A DNA stretch of 64,000 nt from Blautia massiliensis (ex Durand et al. 2017) (GTDB taxonomy: Bacteria > Bacillota > Clostridia > Lachnospirales > Lachnospiraceae): NCBI RefSeq assembly GCF_001487165.1, contig NZ_LN913006.1, positions 2,206,061 to 2,270,060 of the forward strand. The letters are read 5' to 3'. The notes under the pieces are model-generated. The model worked only from the letters and a program-made list of their open reading frames with translations. It had not been told where the DNA came from and did not search any database. Position 1 is the first letter of the stretch, and each line of letters begins with the position of its first letter. Shown in pieces: positions 37,632-45,604 of this stretch. Position numbers and translations under genes: made by a program.

Positions 37632-38729
37632 TTATGCAGACTGCATCTGCAGTCCTTTTTTCAGAATATTGATACTTGCATTCGTATCCCGGTCATGAAC
37701 CGCATGGCATTTGGGACACTCCCAGATACGAATGCCCAGATTTTTTATCCGTGGATTTCTGTAGCCACAACAGCTGCAGGTCTGACTGCTCGGATACATC
37801 GTTGGTACTCTGTGAATTTCATTTCCATACCAGCCAGCTTTATATTCCAGCATTTCAAAAAATTTTGCCCAGGAAACACTCGCTATCGATTTTGACAGTT
37901 TATGATTCCGGATCATCCCCTTAACATTCAGATCTTCAATACAGATGGTTTGGTTTTCACGCACCAGCATCGTTGACTGTTTCTGCAGGAAATCATTCCG
38001 CTGATTGGTTACTTTCTCATACACTCTTGCCACCCTGATCCGCTGCTTCTCGCGGTTATGGGAATCTTTTTGTTTTCGGGAAAGCCTGCGCTGTTCTCTT
38101 ATGAGTTTTCGCATTGAGCGTTCCAGATATCTGGGATTTGATACCGTATTTCCATTACTGTCGGAGTAGAACGCTTTGATCCCGACATCAATCCCTATCG
38201 TTCCGCCAGCATTTGAGCGTGGTTCCGGTTCAAAATCAACATTTAAAACCGCAAAATATTTTCCAGCCGGTGTGTGCTCAATGATCACGTGATTAATCTT
38301 TTCCACTTCCATCGACTGCCGTATTTTAACAAATCCAAGTTTCGGAAGTTTGATATATCTTCCCACAATACGAATATTATCTTTTTGATTTACCGTTCTG
38401 TATGACTGGAACCGGTTATGTTTACTTTTGAAGGTTGGATAGGAAGCCCGTTTCTGAAAGAAATTCACAAATCCCCTGTCCAGATCCCGCAAAGACTGCT
38501 GTAATGCAATGGAATCTGCTGCTTTCAGAAAGGCAAACTCCTCTTGCTTTTTCAGTTCAGTCAGCATGGCGGAAGTCTGGGAATAGCCGATCTTTTCCCC
38601 ATTTTCATAGCCTTCCTTACGCATGGCAAGTCCCCGGTTGTAGATGAACCGGCAACATCCCAGGGTCTGATGGATGAAGTTTTTCTGTTCTCTGTTCGGG
38701 TAGATCCTGAATTTAATTCCTTTTTGCAT
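37632..38729 (-). CDS. tnpB: TnpB RNA-guided nuclease of element B
   Basis: Canonical TnpB/OrfB (365 aa). N-terminal MQKGIKFRIYPNREQKNFIHQTLGCCRFIYN; RuvC Asp in TIGIDVGIKAF; Glu in TICIEDLNVKGM; zinc ribbon CSCCGYRNP ... CPKCHAVH; final RuvC Asp in HDRDTNASINIL. All key residues are intact. The 147 bases after the stop codon (37485-37631) lead into the end hairpin and probably encode the guide RNA. It overlaps tnpA by one base. Confidence 0.94.
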   Translation of the reverse strand: MQKGIKFRIYPNREQKNFIHQTLGCCRFIYNRGLAMRKEGYENGEKIGYSQTSAMLTELKKQEEFAFLKAADSIALQQSLRDLDRGFVNFFQKRASYPTFKSKHNRFQSYRTVNQKDNIRIVGRYIKLPKLGFVKIRQSMEVEKINHVIIEHTPAGKYFAVLNVDFEPEPRSNAGGTIGIDVGIKAFYSDSNGNTVSNPRYLERSMRKLIREQRRLSRKQKDSHNREKQRIRVARVYEKVTNQRNDFLQKQSTMLVRENQTICIEDLNVKGMIRNHKLSKSIASVSWAKFFEMLEYKAGWYGNEIHRVPTMYPSSQTCSCCGYRNPRIKNLGIRIWECPKCHAVHDRDTNASINILKKGLQMQSA

Positions 38730-39127
38730 TATCCCATCTTATCCTTTTGTCTCTGCGATGTTTTCTGGTTTTCAATATACTGTTTTACTGTTTCCAGCGG
38801 AGCACCGCCCACCGTCGATACAAAATAGCTGTTTGTCCAGAGAGTCGGCATTTTCGTTTTAAGATAGGGAAATTCCTGTCTTAAAATTCTGGACGTATAG
38901 CCTTTAAATGACTTTACAGCTTTGTGGATGCCAAACTGAGGATCTACTTCCAAAAGCATATGAACATGATCTGGCATGATCTCCATTTCCAGAATGTCTA
39001 CAGAAAGATTTGCAGCATACTCTGTGAGCAGCTCCTTCAGCCGGACGTCCACACCATTAATTAATACTTTTCGTCTATACTTTGGACACCATACTACATG
39101 GTATTTACAGGAATAGACGACATTGTT
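38729..39127 (-). CDS. tnpA: IS200-type Y1 (HUH) transposase of element B, start uncertain
   Basis: The frame encodes NNVVYSCKYHVVWCPKYRRKVL..., HUH motif in MPDHVHMLLEVDP and catalytic Tyr in ETVKQYIENQK. No ATG, GTG or TTG lies in frame upstream of the first conserved strand; the first in-frame option is a GTG at 39052, which would delete that strand. An ATG at 39138 is out of frame by one base (ATGAATCAAACAACAATG), as if one A had been lost. Either the gene is frameshifted near codon 5 or it uses an unusual start. Confidence 0.75.
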   Translation of the reverse strand, partial: NNVVYSCKYHVVWCPKYRRKVLINGVDVRLKELLTEYAANLSVDILEMEIMPDHVHMLLEVDPQFGIHKAVKSFKGYTSRILRQEFPYLKTKMPTLWTNSYFVSTVGGAPLETVKQYIENQKTSQRQKDKMG

Positions 39128-39457
39128 GTTTGATTCATATGTTATGTTTATATTTATATTATACTATGGCTCATTAGTTAATACAATTACTATTTTGTCC
39201 ATCTTCAATTACTTGCATAAATTCGATGGACGCGTCTTATATCCCCATAGCTGACGCAAGGGGTTTTACGACGCATTGGATAAAAACCCCATAAAACGGA
39301 TTTTCAGAACCTTCACAGTAACAAAAAATGGAAAACGCTTCAGAACCCGAAGCTCCAAGAATGTCCATACAGACAAAAGATCTTATAAGATATACCAACC
39401 ATACCATACACCAGAAAAAAAATCACGCAAAACCCATCCAAAAATTCCACCGCAATT

Positions 39458-39550
39458 CGACACACTCCCAGCCGACAGCAAAGCGCCTCGACACACTCCC
39501 AGCCGACAACGAAGCGCCTCGATACACTCCCAGCCGACAGCGAAGTGCCT
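39458..39550. repeat. Three 31-bp direct repeats
   Basis: Three head-to-tail copies of 31 bp (starts 39458, 39489, 39520) of the type CACTCCCAGCCGACAGC followed by AAGCGCCTCGA, differing at a few positions. No spacers lie between copies, so this is not CRISPR. It lies in the gene-free 753 bp 39276-40028. Confidence 0.85.
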
Positions 39551-39566
39551 CGGCCCACCCCCTTCC

Positions 39567-39640
39567 CATCAAACCACAAGGAAACTCAGCCTTTCCTCCA
39601 CGCCGTCCAGCGCAGCGCTGACGGCTCATCCAACTCCCGC
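39567..39640. repeat. Dispersed hairpin repeat, second locus
   Basis: About 72 bp matching 22460-22531 (CAGGAAACTCAGCCTTTCCTCC-type segment, then the AGCGCAGCGCT hairpin, then CATCCAACTCCCG). The outer arms here are GCCGTC / GACGGC instead of GCCATC / GATGGC, a compensatory change. Confidence 0.85.
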
Positions 39641-39675
39641 CCAGCCACCCTAGCCCTACCGCCTTGAACCTCACA

Positions 39676-39886
39676 GCCCGAGCCGGGGATGCTGTCTGGT
39701 CTGCCTCTGCAGGAGGGGAGCTGATTCTTGGCTGGCGGAAATCTGCGTTGTTTTTCAAAAGTCCGCTGTCTGAGCGGCTGCAAGACGCGAGTTCGGACTT
39801 TTGGAAAACGCTTTTAGCAGATTCCCGGCAGCCTAGAAGCCAGCCCCCGACGAAGCCGCAGACCAGACAGCATCCCCGGCTCGGGC
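39676..39886. repeat. Long palindromic element with 29-bp perfect ends
   Basis: The terminal inverted repeats begin GCCCGAGCCGGGGATGC (39676-39704) and are mirrored perfectly at 39858-39886. Further inward the arms continue to pair imperfectly (GCGGAAATCTGC against GCAGATTCCCGGC; CAAAAGTCCG / CGGACTTTTG), giving about 90 bp per arm around a loop of roughly 30 bases. No gene is inside. It could be a non-autonomous mobile element or a structured RNA. Confidence 0.85.
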
Positions 39887-39909
39887 GTACGTTCACCCCC
39901 ACCACCCTC

Positions 39910-39938
39910 TTCCCACCAAAATAAAAATCTGCTATAAT
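39910..39938 (+). promoter_or_regulatory. Promoter of the capA-like gene
   Basis: TTCCCA, 17 bp, TATAAT with an extended TGC before it. It lies about 90 bp before the start codon and just after the palindromic element. Confidence 0.6.
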
Positions 39939-40028
39939 ACAACCACACAACAAAAATCAAAAATAACAAAGCGAACAATCACCAATCAATCGCATTCAAA
40001 ATCCAAAGAAAGACAAGGTAAAACATAA

Positions 40029-41723
40029 ATGAAATTTCCACCCAACATCAAAATCCCCGGCTCCCTCAAAGGAGTCTTCAAAAAAAGCTCCACCCCGGAG
40101 CCCCTCGGAGAAACCCGGCGCAACCCCAAGGACAACATCCCCCTGAACTTCCGCGAACGCAGCAATGCCCGCGTAAGTCTTATGGCATCCGTCATCGTCC
40201 TTGCGATCCTAGTCCTCTTCTTCAATCAGCTGGACTACCGCCTCATCCGCAAACCAGCCATAGACGCCCAGAAAAAAGCCGCGGCAGTCAAAGCCAAGGC
40301 CGATCAGGAAGCAGCCGACACCACTGCCGAAACTACCACTGCCTCAGTCATCGCAGTAGGCGACAACCTCTATCACCAGAGTCTCATCGACGCAGGCGTA
40401 TCCTCTGACGGCAACTGGAACTACGACAAGATCTACACCCACATCCAGGACGCCATCAAGGACGCAGACATCAAAATGATCGATCAGGAAACCGTCTTCA
40501 CAACCGACCATGACAGCGTAAGCTCCTACCCATCCTTTGCAACACCCACAGAAGTAGGAGACGCCATTATAAAAGCAGGATTCAACGTAGTAGAATCCGC
40601 CAACAACCACATCGATGACTTCGGAGAAGGCTTCCTCACAGACACACTGAACTTCTGGAAAACCAAATATCCGGATGTCACACTTCTGGGGATCCACGAC
40701 TCCCAGGAAGATGCCGACACCGTCAAGATCCGTGAAGTAAACGGTATCAAGATCGCATTTCTGGATTACACCTACGGCACAAACGTAGGCGGCATTGAAG
40801 GAAAAGACTACATGATCGACATGATCCGCAAAGACAAGATCACAGCCATGATCCAGAAAGCAAAACAGCAGACCGACTGCATCATCTTTGTAGCACACTG
40901 GGGTACCGAAGACGAAACCATGCCAAACGAATACGAAAAACAGTGGGCAGCCTACCTTATGGAGCAGGGCGTAAATGTCATCATCGGCGGACATCCACAT
41001 GTACTCCAGCCATATGGCCGCCTTACTGATGACAAAGGCAATGAAACTGTAGTCTTCTACTCTCTGGGAAATTTCGTATCCACCCAGCAGAAGCTGGAAG
41101 AACTTCTCGGCGGAATGGCAAAATTCACCATTCAGAAAACCGTACAGGACGGCAAGACCTCAATTGAGATCCTGACCCCTACAGTGGAACCTCTGGTCAT
41201 GCATTACAACAGCGATGCCGGTGAATTCGGACCATATATGCTTTCCGATTACACAGAAGAACTTGCATCTCAGAACGGTGTACAGTCATACATTGGCTCC
41301 GGTATATTCACTCTTGACAACCTGAAAAAGAAGTTCAACGAGATCATGTCCATGAATGTCACTCCATCCACAGGGACCAACCTCCTGGATGTGACCATTG
41401 ACACAGACCTGAACATGATCGATGCATCCGGAAATGTCATAGAAGATACCGACTCTATCACAGCAGAAAAATATTACGCAGATAAAGGCATTGACATCAC
41501 TTCCGAAGACTTTAACTCTGCTGATAATAACTCAGGCAGCACAGACGACTCCTCGGATGACGGTTCCTACGACGACAGTTACTCTGACGATGGTTCCTAC
41601 GATGATGGTTCCTACGATGATGGTTCCTACGACGACGGTTCCTACGACGACGGTTCCTACGATGATGGTTCCTACGATGATGGTTCCTACGATGATGGTT
41701 CCTACGATGATAGCGAAGAATAG
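40029..41723 (+). CDS. CapA-family metallophosphatase-like protein with acidic repeat tail
   Basis: Membrane-anchored protein (564 aa): a basic cytoplasmic N terminus, one helix (SLMASVIVLAILVLFFNQL, about residues 50-70), then an outward CapA/PgsA domain (PF09587-like). Its metal-site motifs are VIAVGDNLYHQSL, VESANNHIDDFG, IFVAHWGTE and VIIGGHPHVLQP. CapA proteins help make or anchor poly-gamma-glutamate capsule, but no capB/capC genes are near. The C terminus has eight tandem DDGSY units followed by DDSEE, encoded by 15-bp DNA repeats. It is on the plus strand with its own promoter. Confidence 0.9.
   Translation: MKFPPNIKIPGSLKGVFKKSSTPEPLGETRRNPKDNIPLNFRERSNARVSLMASVIVLAILVLFFNQLDYRLIRKPAIDAQKKAAAVKAKADQEAADTTAETTTASVIAVGDNLYHQSLIDAGVSSDGNWNYDKIYTHIQDAIKDADIKMIDQETVFTTDHDSVSSYPSFATPTEVGDAIIKAGFNVVESANNHIDDFGEGFLTDTLNFWKTKYPDVTLLGIHDSQEDADTVKIREVNGIKIAFLDYTYGTNVGGIEGKDYMIDMIRKDKITAMIQKAKQQTDCIIFVAHWGTEDETMPNEYEKQWAAYLMEQGVNVIIGGHPHVLQPYGRLTDDKGNETVVFYSLGNFVSTQQKLEELLGGMAKFTIQKTVQDGKTSIEILTPTVEPLVMHYNSDAGEFGPYMLSDYTEELASQNGVQSYIGSGIFTLDNLKKKFNEIMSMNVTPSTGTNLLDVTIDTDLNMIDASGNVIEDTDSITAEKYYADKGIDITSEDFNSADNNSGSTDDSSDDGSYDDSYSDDGSYDDGSYDDGSYDDGSYDDGSYDDGSYDDGSYDDGSYDDSEE
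41586..41705 (+). repeat. Eight tandem 15-bp repeats inside the capA-like gene
   Basis: Units of the form GAYGAYGGTTCCTAC, each encoding DDGSY. Copies vary only at third positions (gac/gat). The repeat number can change in frame, altering the tail length without breaking the gene. Confidence 0.95.
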
Positions 41724-41760
41724 CGATAACTTTTCGTAACCAGTTTATACCCAGATCCAT

Positions 41761-41827
41761 AAAATACCGGAGATCCGGCACCTCTGAAGCCAACACTTCA
41801 AAGGCACACAGATCTCCGGTATTTTTA
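41761..41827. terminator. Bidirectional terminator between capA-like gene and glgB
   Basis: Arms AAATACCGGAGATC / GATCTCCGGTATTT flanked by A and T runs on both strands, between two convergent genes. Confidence 0.85.
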
Positions 41828-41872
41828 TTTTATCTTTTATATTTTCTTTCAAAGATTTCACTATATAGAATA

Positions 41873-43759
41873 TCAGTATGTAAACACACCAACTCCATAA
41901 GCTTCCAACGGATATGCAAAAGAAAATTCCCGGTTGTCACAATTTTTCTTTTCGGCTTTAAATACCTTGCCCTTTGGAAGAAGCCCCTGCTCATCCATAA
42001 TCAGTTTGTACTGTTTTTTCTTCGGAACGCCTACACGGTAATCCGGACGTGCTACCGGTGTAAAGTTGCATACTATCAGGATATTATTACGTCTTGTAGG
42101 AGATTTTCTCACAAAGCTGAAGATACTTCTGTCGCCATCGTTGGCATTGATCCACTCAAATGCAGATGGATCATTATCTGCACCGTAAAGTGCCGGATAT
42201 TTGCGGTAGATATGCAGAAGATCACTGACATACTGCTGCAGCTTCTGATGATTTTCCTCGCCAAGAAGATACCAGTCAAGCTCTCTGGCCTCACTCCACT
42301 CACGCAGCTGTCCGAAATCCTGTCCCATAAACAGAAGCTTCTTACCCGGATGCCCGAACATAAAAGTATATCCGGCCTTCAGGTTCTTGAATTTATCATC
42401 CAGCTCTCCTGGCATCTTCTCCAGCATAGAACACTTCAGATGTACTACCTCATCATGAGACAGAACCAGAACATATTTCTCACTGTATGCATAAGTCATA
42501 GAAAATGTCATCTTATTATGATTAAATTTACGGAAATATGGATCCAGCTTCATGTATTCCAGGAAGTCGTTCATCCAGCCCATATTCCACTTCAGGGAGA
42601 ATCCAAGCCCGTCGTCTTCTGCCTTACCTGTTACCATCGGCCATGCGGTAGATTCCTCTGCGATCATGACAGTTCCATGATTTCTTCCGAGAACAACGGT
42701 ATTCAGATGCTTAAAAAATTCAATAGCCTCCAGATTCTTGTTTCCGCCGTATTTATTGGCGATCCACTCACCGTCTTTCTTACCGTAATCCAGGTAGAGC
42801 ATGGATGCAACCGCATCTACACGAAGACCATCAACGTGGCATTCCTCTACCCAGTAAAGAGCGTTTGCGATCAGGAAATTCTTCACCTCCGGACGTCCGT
42901 AATTGTAGATCTTGGTTCCCCAATCCGGATGCTCACCCTGTCTCGGATCTGCATGCTCATATACAGCAGTTCCGTCAAAGTTAACCAGTCCGTGTGCATC
43001 CTTCGGAAAATGTGCCGGTACCCAGTCAAGAATGATACCGATTTTCTGACGGTGAAGATAATCCACCAGATATTTGAAATCCTGCGGTGTTCCGTAGCGG
43101 GAAGTCGGTGCGTAATAGCCGGTTACCTGATAGCCCCAGGAACCGTCAAAAGGATGCTCTGCGATACCCATAAGCTCCACATGGGTGTATCCCATTTTTT
43201 TGACATACTGTGCAAGCTTCGGCGCCAGTTCTCTGTAGGAATAGAAACCATCCTCATCCTCTGCTGTCTGCGGATGCTTCATCCAGGAACCCGGATGCAC
43301 CTCATAGATAGACATGGCACTTGTGTCCGGATCAAAGTTCTCGCGATTTTTCATCCAGGTATCATCTTTCCATTTATAGTTGGTGATATCTGTAATACGA
43401 GAGGCTGTTCCGGGACGCATTTCAGCGGCATTGGCATATGGATCTGCCTTGTAAAGCTCCTCACCATGTGCACCTGTAATGTAAAATTTATACAGCTGTC
43501 CGATCTTCGCTCCCGGTACAAATGTCTCATAAACGCCAATGGGTCCAACTTTTTTCATGGGATTCTTCTCCGTATCCCATTCGTTGAATTCACCTATAAC
43601 AGAAACCGCCTGTGCATTAGGTGCCCACACTGCAAAATAAACCCCTTTTTTCCGGTTCTGCGTATCTGGATGTGCTCCCAGCTTCCTGTAAATATCATAA
43701 TTCGTGCCCTGACCAAACAGATACTGGTCAAGCTCCGTAAATTGTAATTTCTTTCCCAT
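41873..43759 (-). CDS. glgB: 1,4-alpha-glucan branching enzyme
   Basis: Glycogen branching enzyme, GH13 (628 aa from MGKKLQFTELDQYLFGQG, with GGGAGG upstream). It has an N-terminal CBM48 (YFAVWAPNAQAVSVIGEFNEWD), then the barrel: DWVPAHFPKDAHGL, nucleophile Asp in VDGLRVDAVASMLYLDYG, acid Glu in MIAEESTAWP, and the third Asp in LVLSHDEVVH. Length and motifs are normal. No other glycogen gene is adjacent. It is set between terminators, so it is monocistronic. Confidence 0.95.
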   Translation of the reverse strand: MGKKLQFTELDQYLFGQGTNYDIYRKLGAHPDTQNRKKGVYFAVWAPNAQAVSVIGEFNEWDTEKNPMKKVGPIGVYETFVPGAKIGQLYKFYITGAHGEELYKADPYANAAEMRPGTASRITDITNYKWKDDTWMKNRENFDPDTSAMSIYEVHPGSWMKHPQTAEDEDGFYSYRELAPKLAQYVKKMGYTHVELMGIAEHPFDGSWGYQVTGYYAPTSRYGTPQDFKYLVDYLHRQKIGIILDWVPAHFPKDAHGLVNFDGTAVYEHADPRQGEHPDWGTKIYNYGRPEVKNFLIANALYWVEECHVDGLRVDAVASMLYLDYGKKDGEWIANKYGGNKNLEAIEFFKHLNTVVLGRNHGTVMIAEESTAWPMVTGKAEDDGLGFSLKWNMGWMNDFLEYMKLDPYFRKFNHNKMTFSMTYAYSEKYVLVLSHDEVVHLKCSMLEKMPGELDDKFKNLKAGYTFMFGHPGKKLLFMGQDFGQLREWSEARELDWYLLGEENHQKLQQYVSDLLHIYRKYPALYGADNDPSAFEWINANDGDRSIFSFVRKSPTRRNNILIVCNFTPVARPDYRVGVPKKKQYKLIMDEQGLLPKGKVFKAEKKNCDNREFSFAYPLEAYGVGVFTY

Positions 43760-43913
43760 TTTCAGGTACCTCCCTTTATAGTTCTGCCACCGTCCATTCC
43801 CCAATTTTAAGTGGAATTTTTTATTCTATAATTATACCAATCCCCATATTTTCAGTCAAGGAAAAACCCTCTCCGGCTAATATGTGTCTATTATCCGACA
43901 GTGTCAGATAAAG

Positions 43914-43959
43914 TCAAAAAAGAGACCTGAATGACACACATTTTGTCATTCAGGTCTCT
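43914..43959 (-). terminator. Terminator of the polysaccharide deacetylase gene
   Basis: Perfect 16-bp arms AGAGACCTGAATGACA / TGTCATTCAGGTCTCT. On the minus strand the second arm runs into TTTTTTGAC. Confidence 0.92.
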
Positions 43960-43970
43960 CCTGTCATTTT

Positions 43971-45377
43971 TTAATATTCTTCGCTTCCATCGTCATAAGA
44001 TTCGTCGTAGGAACCATCATCATAGCTTCCATCATCGGAAGATCCATCCGAAGAATCACTTTCGTCAGAACCATCGGAATAGTCCCCTTCATCGGAAGAT
44101 CCGTCACTGACATCAGATCCGTCAGAAGAATCGCTTCCATCGGAGCCATCCTCTGAGGAATCCTCTGAATCGCTGGAATTTCCTGCATATCCTGCAACAC
44201 GACCAGCCTGAAGAGAGCTGTCCCAGAAGTCAGAATAGGAAGCACTCTGTAACGTAACATCCTTTGCTTCTGCAAGCTCGCTGACTGTTACAAGCTTATA
44301 TCCCTGGTCGATCAGTGCCGGGATCAGCTTCTCTGTGGCACACTTCACAGATGGTTCATGAATATCATGCATCAGGATGATAGAACCATCTCCCAGTGAG
44401 GAATCATTCATGATCTGGTTATAATCTGCATCCGCATCCATCAGCTTCCAGTCCAGAGAATCCGTAGACCACATGAAGAAAGGCTTGCCAACTGCACTCA
44501 TCTGCTCATCTGTGATCGCGCCATACGGTGCACGACATACCGTTGATGCCTGCCCACAGGCTTTTACCAGTGCATCATCCGTCTTCTGGAACTCCTGCAT
44601 AACAGAATCCAGATCCATATTCGGCAGCGTCTGTTCCGGATGATCCCAAGTATGGTTACCGATCTCGCAGCCAAGCTTTACCATTCGCTGTATGGTAGAT
44701 TCACGGCCCTCCACATTCTGTCCCAGCATAAAGAACGTAACATGGATATTGTATTTCTCAACAGTATCAAGAAGTGTCTCTGTATACTCTCCAGGACCAT
44801 CATCAAAGGTCAGAGCGATCATCGGGCGCTTCTTGGAAGGATCATAAGAGCCATCCTCATTAAAATAATAGTCCTTCACACCTTTCTCCACCCATCCGGT
44901 CTGCATGTATCCCTTTTTATCAAAGCTGTATGTTGTTCCGTCAATATCCGCAAAACCATTTACATAATATGTACCATCCGGATTCTGATACCACTTTCCT
45001 GTAGAATCCTCATGCCATCCCGGAGTCATAACAGAAAGCCTTTCGCCTGCTGCACTGCCCTTTACCGGCATCACCGTTGCATCCGTACCGGAATCCGCGC
45101 TGTCTGTATCCGAAGCAGCCGTATCCGTCGATGCCGTACCGTCCTTCGTACTGCTGCCTGTGGAAGCTCCGGCGGTATTTGCCTGGACATTTACTGTCTC
45201 CGCATCCTTATTGCTTCCGCCGCCTGCATGGTTGACGATGGGAAGAATTACCCCTCGAACAACAAAAACCAGCAGAAGAATCGCCGCAACTACACAGGTT
45301 ATCCGCTTCATCATCCGCCGCCGTCTTAACTGCTGCTGTTTTCTGCGCATCCTCTCACGCAAAACTCTTTTGTCCAT
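43971..45377 (-). CDS. Membrane-anchored polysaccharide deacetylase with wall-binding-like repeat and acidic tail
   Basis: 468 aa. A basic N terminus and helix (ITCVVAAILLLVFVVRGVI) anchor it. A Ser/Thr/Asp-rich stretch follows, then two choline-binding-like units (TGKWYQNPDGTYYVNGFADIDG, TYSFDKKGYMQTGW). The NodB domain has the metal Asp pair in ALTFDDGPGEYT and HTWDHPEQT. The family removes acetyl groups from peptidoglycan or other wall glycans. The C-terminal 60 residues are almost all Ser/Asp/Gly/Glu and end DDGSYDDGSYDESYDDGSEEY, like the tail of the CapA-like protein two genes away. Confidence 0.92.
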   Translation of the reverse strand: MDKRVLRERMRRKQQQLRRRRMMKRITCVVAAILLLVFVVRGVILPIVNHAGGGSNKDAETVNVQANTAGASTGSSTKDGTASTDTAASDTDSADSGTDATVMPVKGSAAGERLSVMTPGWHEDSTGKWYQNPDGTYYVNGFADIDGTTYSFDKKGYMQTGWVEKGVKDYYFNEDGSYDPSKKRPMIALTFDDGPGEYTETLLDTVEKYNIHVTFFMLGQNVEGRESTIQRMVKLGCEIGNHTWDHPEQTLPNMDLDSVMQEFQKTDDALVKACGQASTVCRAPYGAITDEQMSAVGKPFFMWSTDSLDWKLMDADADYNQIMNDSSLGDGSIILMHDIHEPSVKCATEKLIPALIDQGYKLVTVSELAEAKDVTLQSASYSDFWDSSLQAGRVAGYAGNSSDSEDSSEDGSDGSDSSDGSDVSDGSSDEGDYSDGSDESDSSDGSSDDGSYDDGSYDESYDDGSEEY

Positions 45378-45493
45378 TTTTTACATCCCCGTTTATATAC
45401 TCATATCTTTCTTTGATATTTAATGTCTGTCTTTAATCATACCGCATTTAACGCTTAAATACAATGGAAATTCCCGAAAGAATCTCTTAATTT

Positions 45494-45522
45494 GTTACTG
45501 TTCACTCCGTTCTCAGTAACAC
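45494..45522. repeat. Short dispersed hairpin repeat, copy 1
   Basis: 29 bp with arms GTTACTG / CAGTAAC around TTCACTCCGTTCT. Identical to 59601-59629, and both are followed by a similar CGCTTTGCG-like stretch. Confidence 0.75.
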
Positions 45523-45540
45523 ACTTCGCGATGCACATGT

Positions 45541-45575
45541 AAAAAAAATGGTACCCGGAACACATTCCGGGCACC
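45541..45575 (-). terminator. Terminator of the FKBP lipoprotein operon
   Basis: GGTACCCGGAA / TTCCGGGCACC with a 4-base loop; on the minus strand it is followed by a run of eight or more T. Confidence 0.92.
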
Positions 45576-45604
45576 ACACTTTTTTAGCTGCTGATACTGT
45601 CAGA

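Larger units (their letters stand above)
37485..39275 (-). mobile_element. IS200/IS605-type element B (tnpA + tnpB)
   Basis: A second element in the same orientation, about 45 bp upstream of the Rpn start codon. Both ends carry matching hairpins: CCCCACAGCTAAAGCAGGGG at 37494-37513 and CCCCATAGCTGACGCAAGGGG at 39244-39264. Its proteins differ clearly from those of element A, so it is an independent arrival. It separates the Rpn gene from whatever lay upstream, and the -35 position of the Rpn promoter now falls in element sequence. Confidence 0.83.

Noticed and set aside
39458..39550. A small CRISPR array
   Set aside because: The 31-bp units are directly adjacent without spacers, and no cas gene is present.
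39423..39953. A 176-codon minus-strand frame
   Set aside because: It runs through the direct repeats and the palindrome; the similarity to a minus-strand frame at 22.5 kb is explained by the shared DNA repeat.
42212..43747. A 511-codon plus-strand frame
   Set aside because: Antisense to glgB, which has full motif support.
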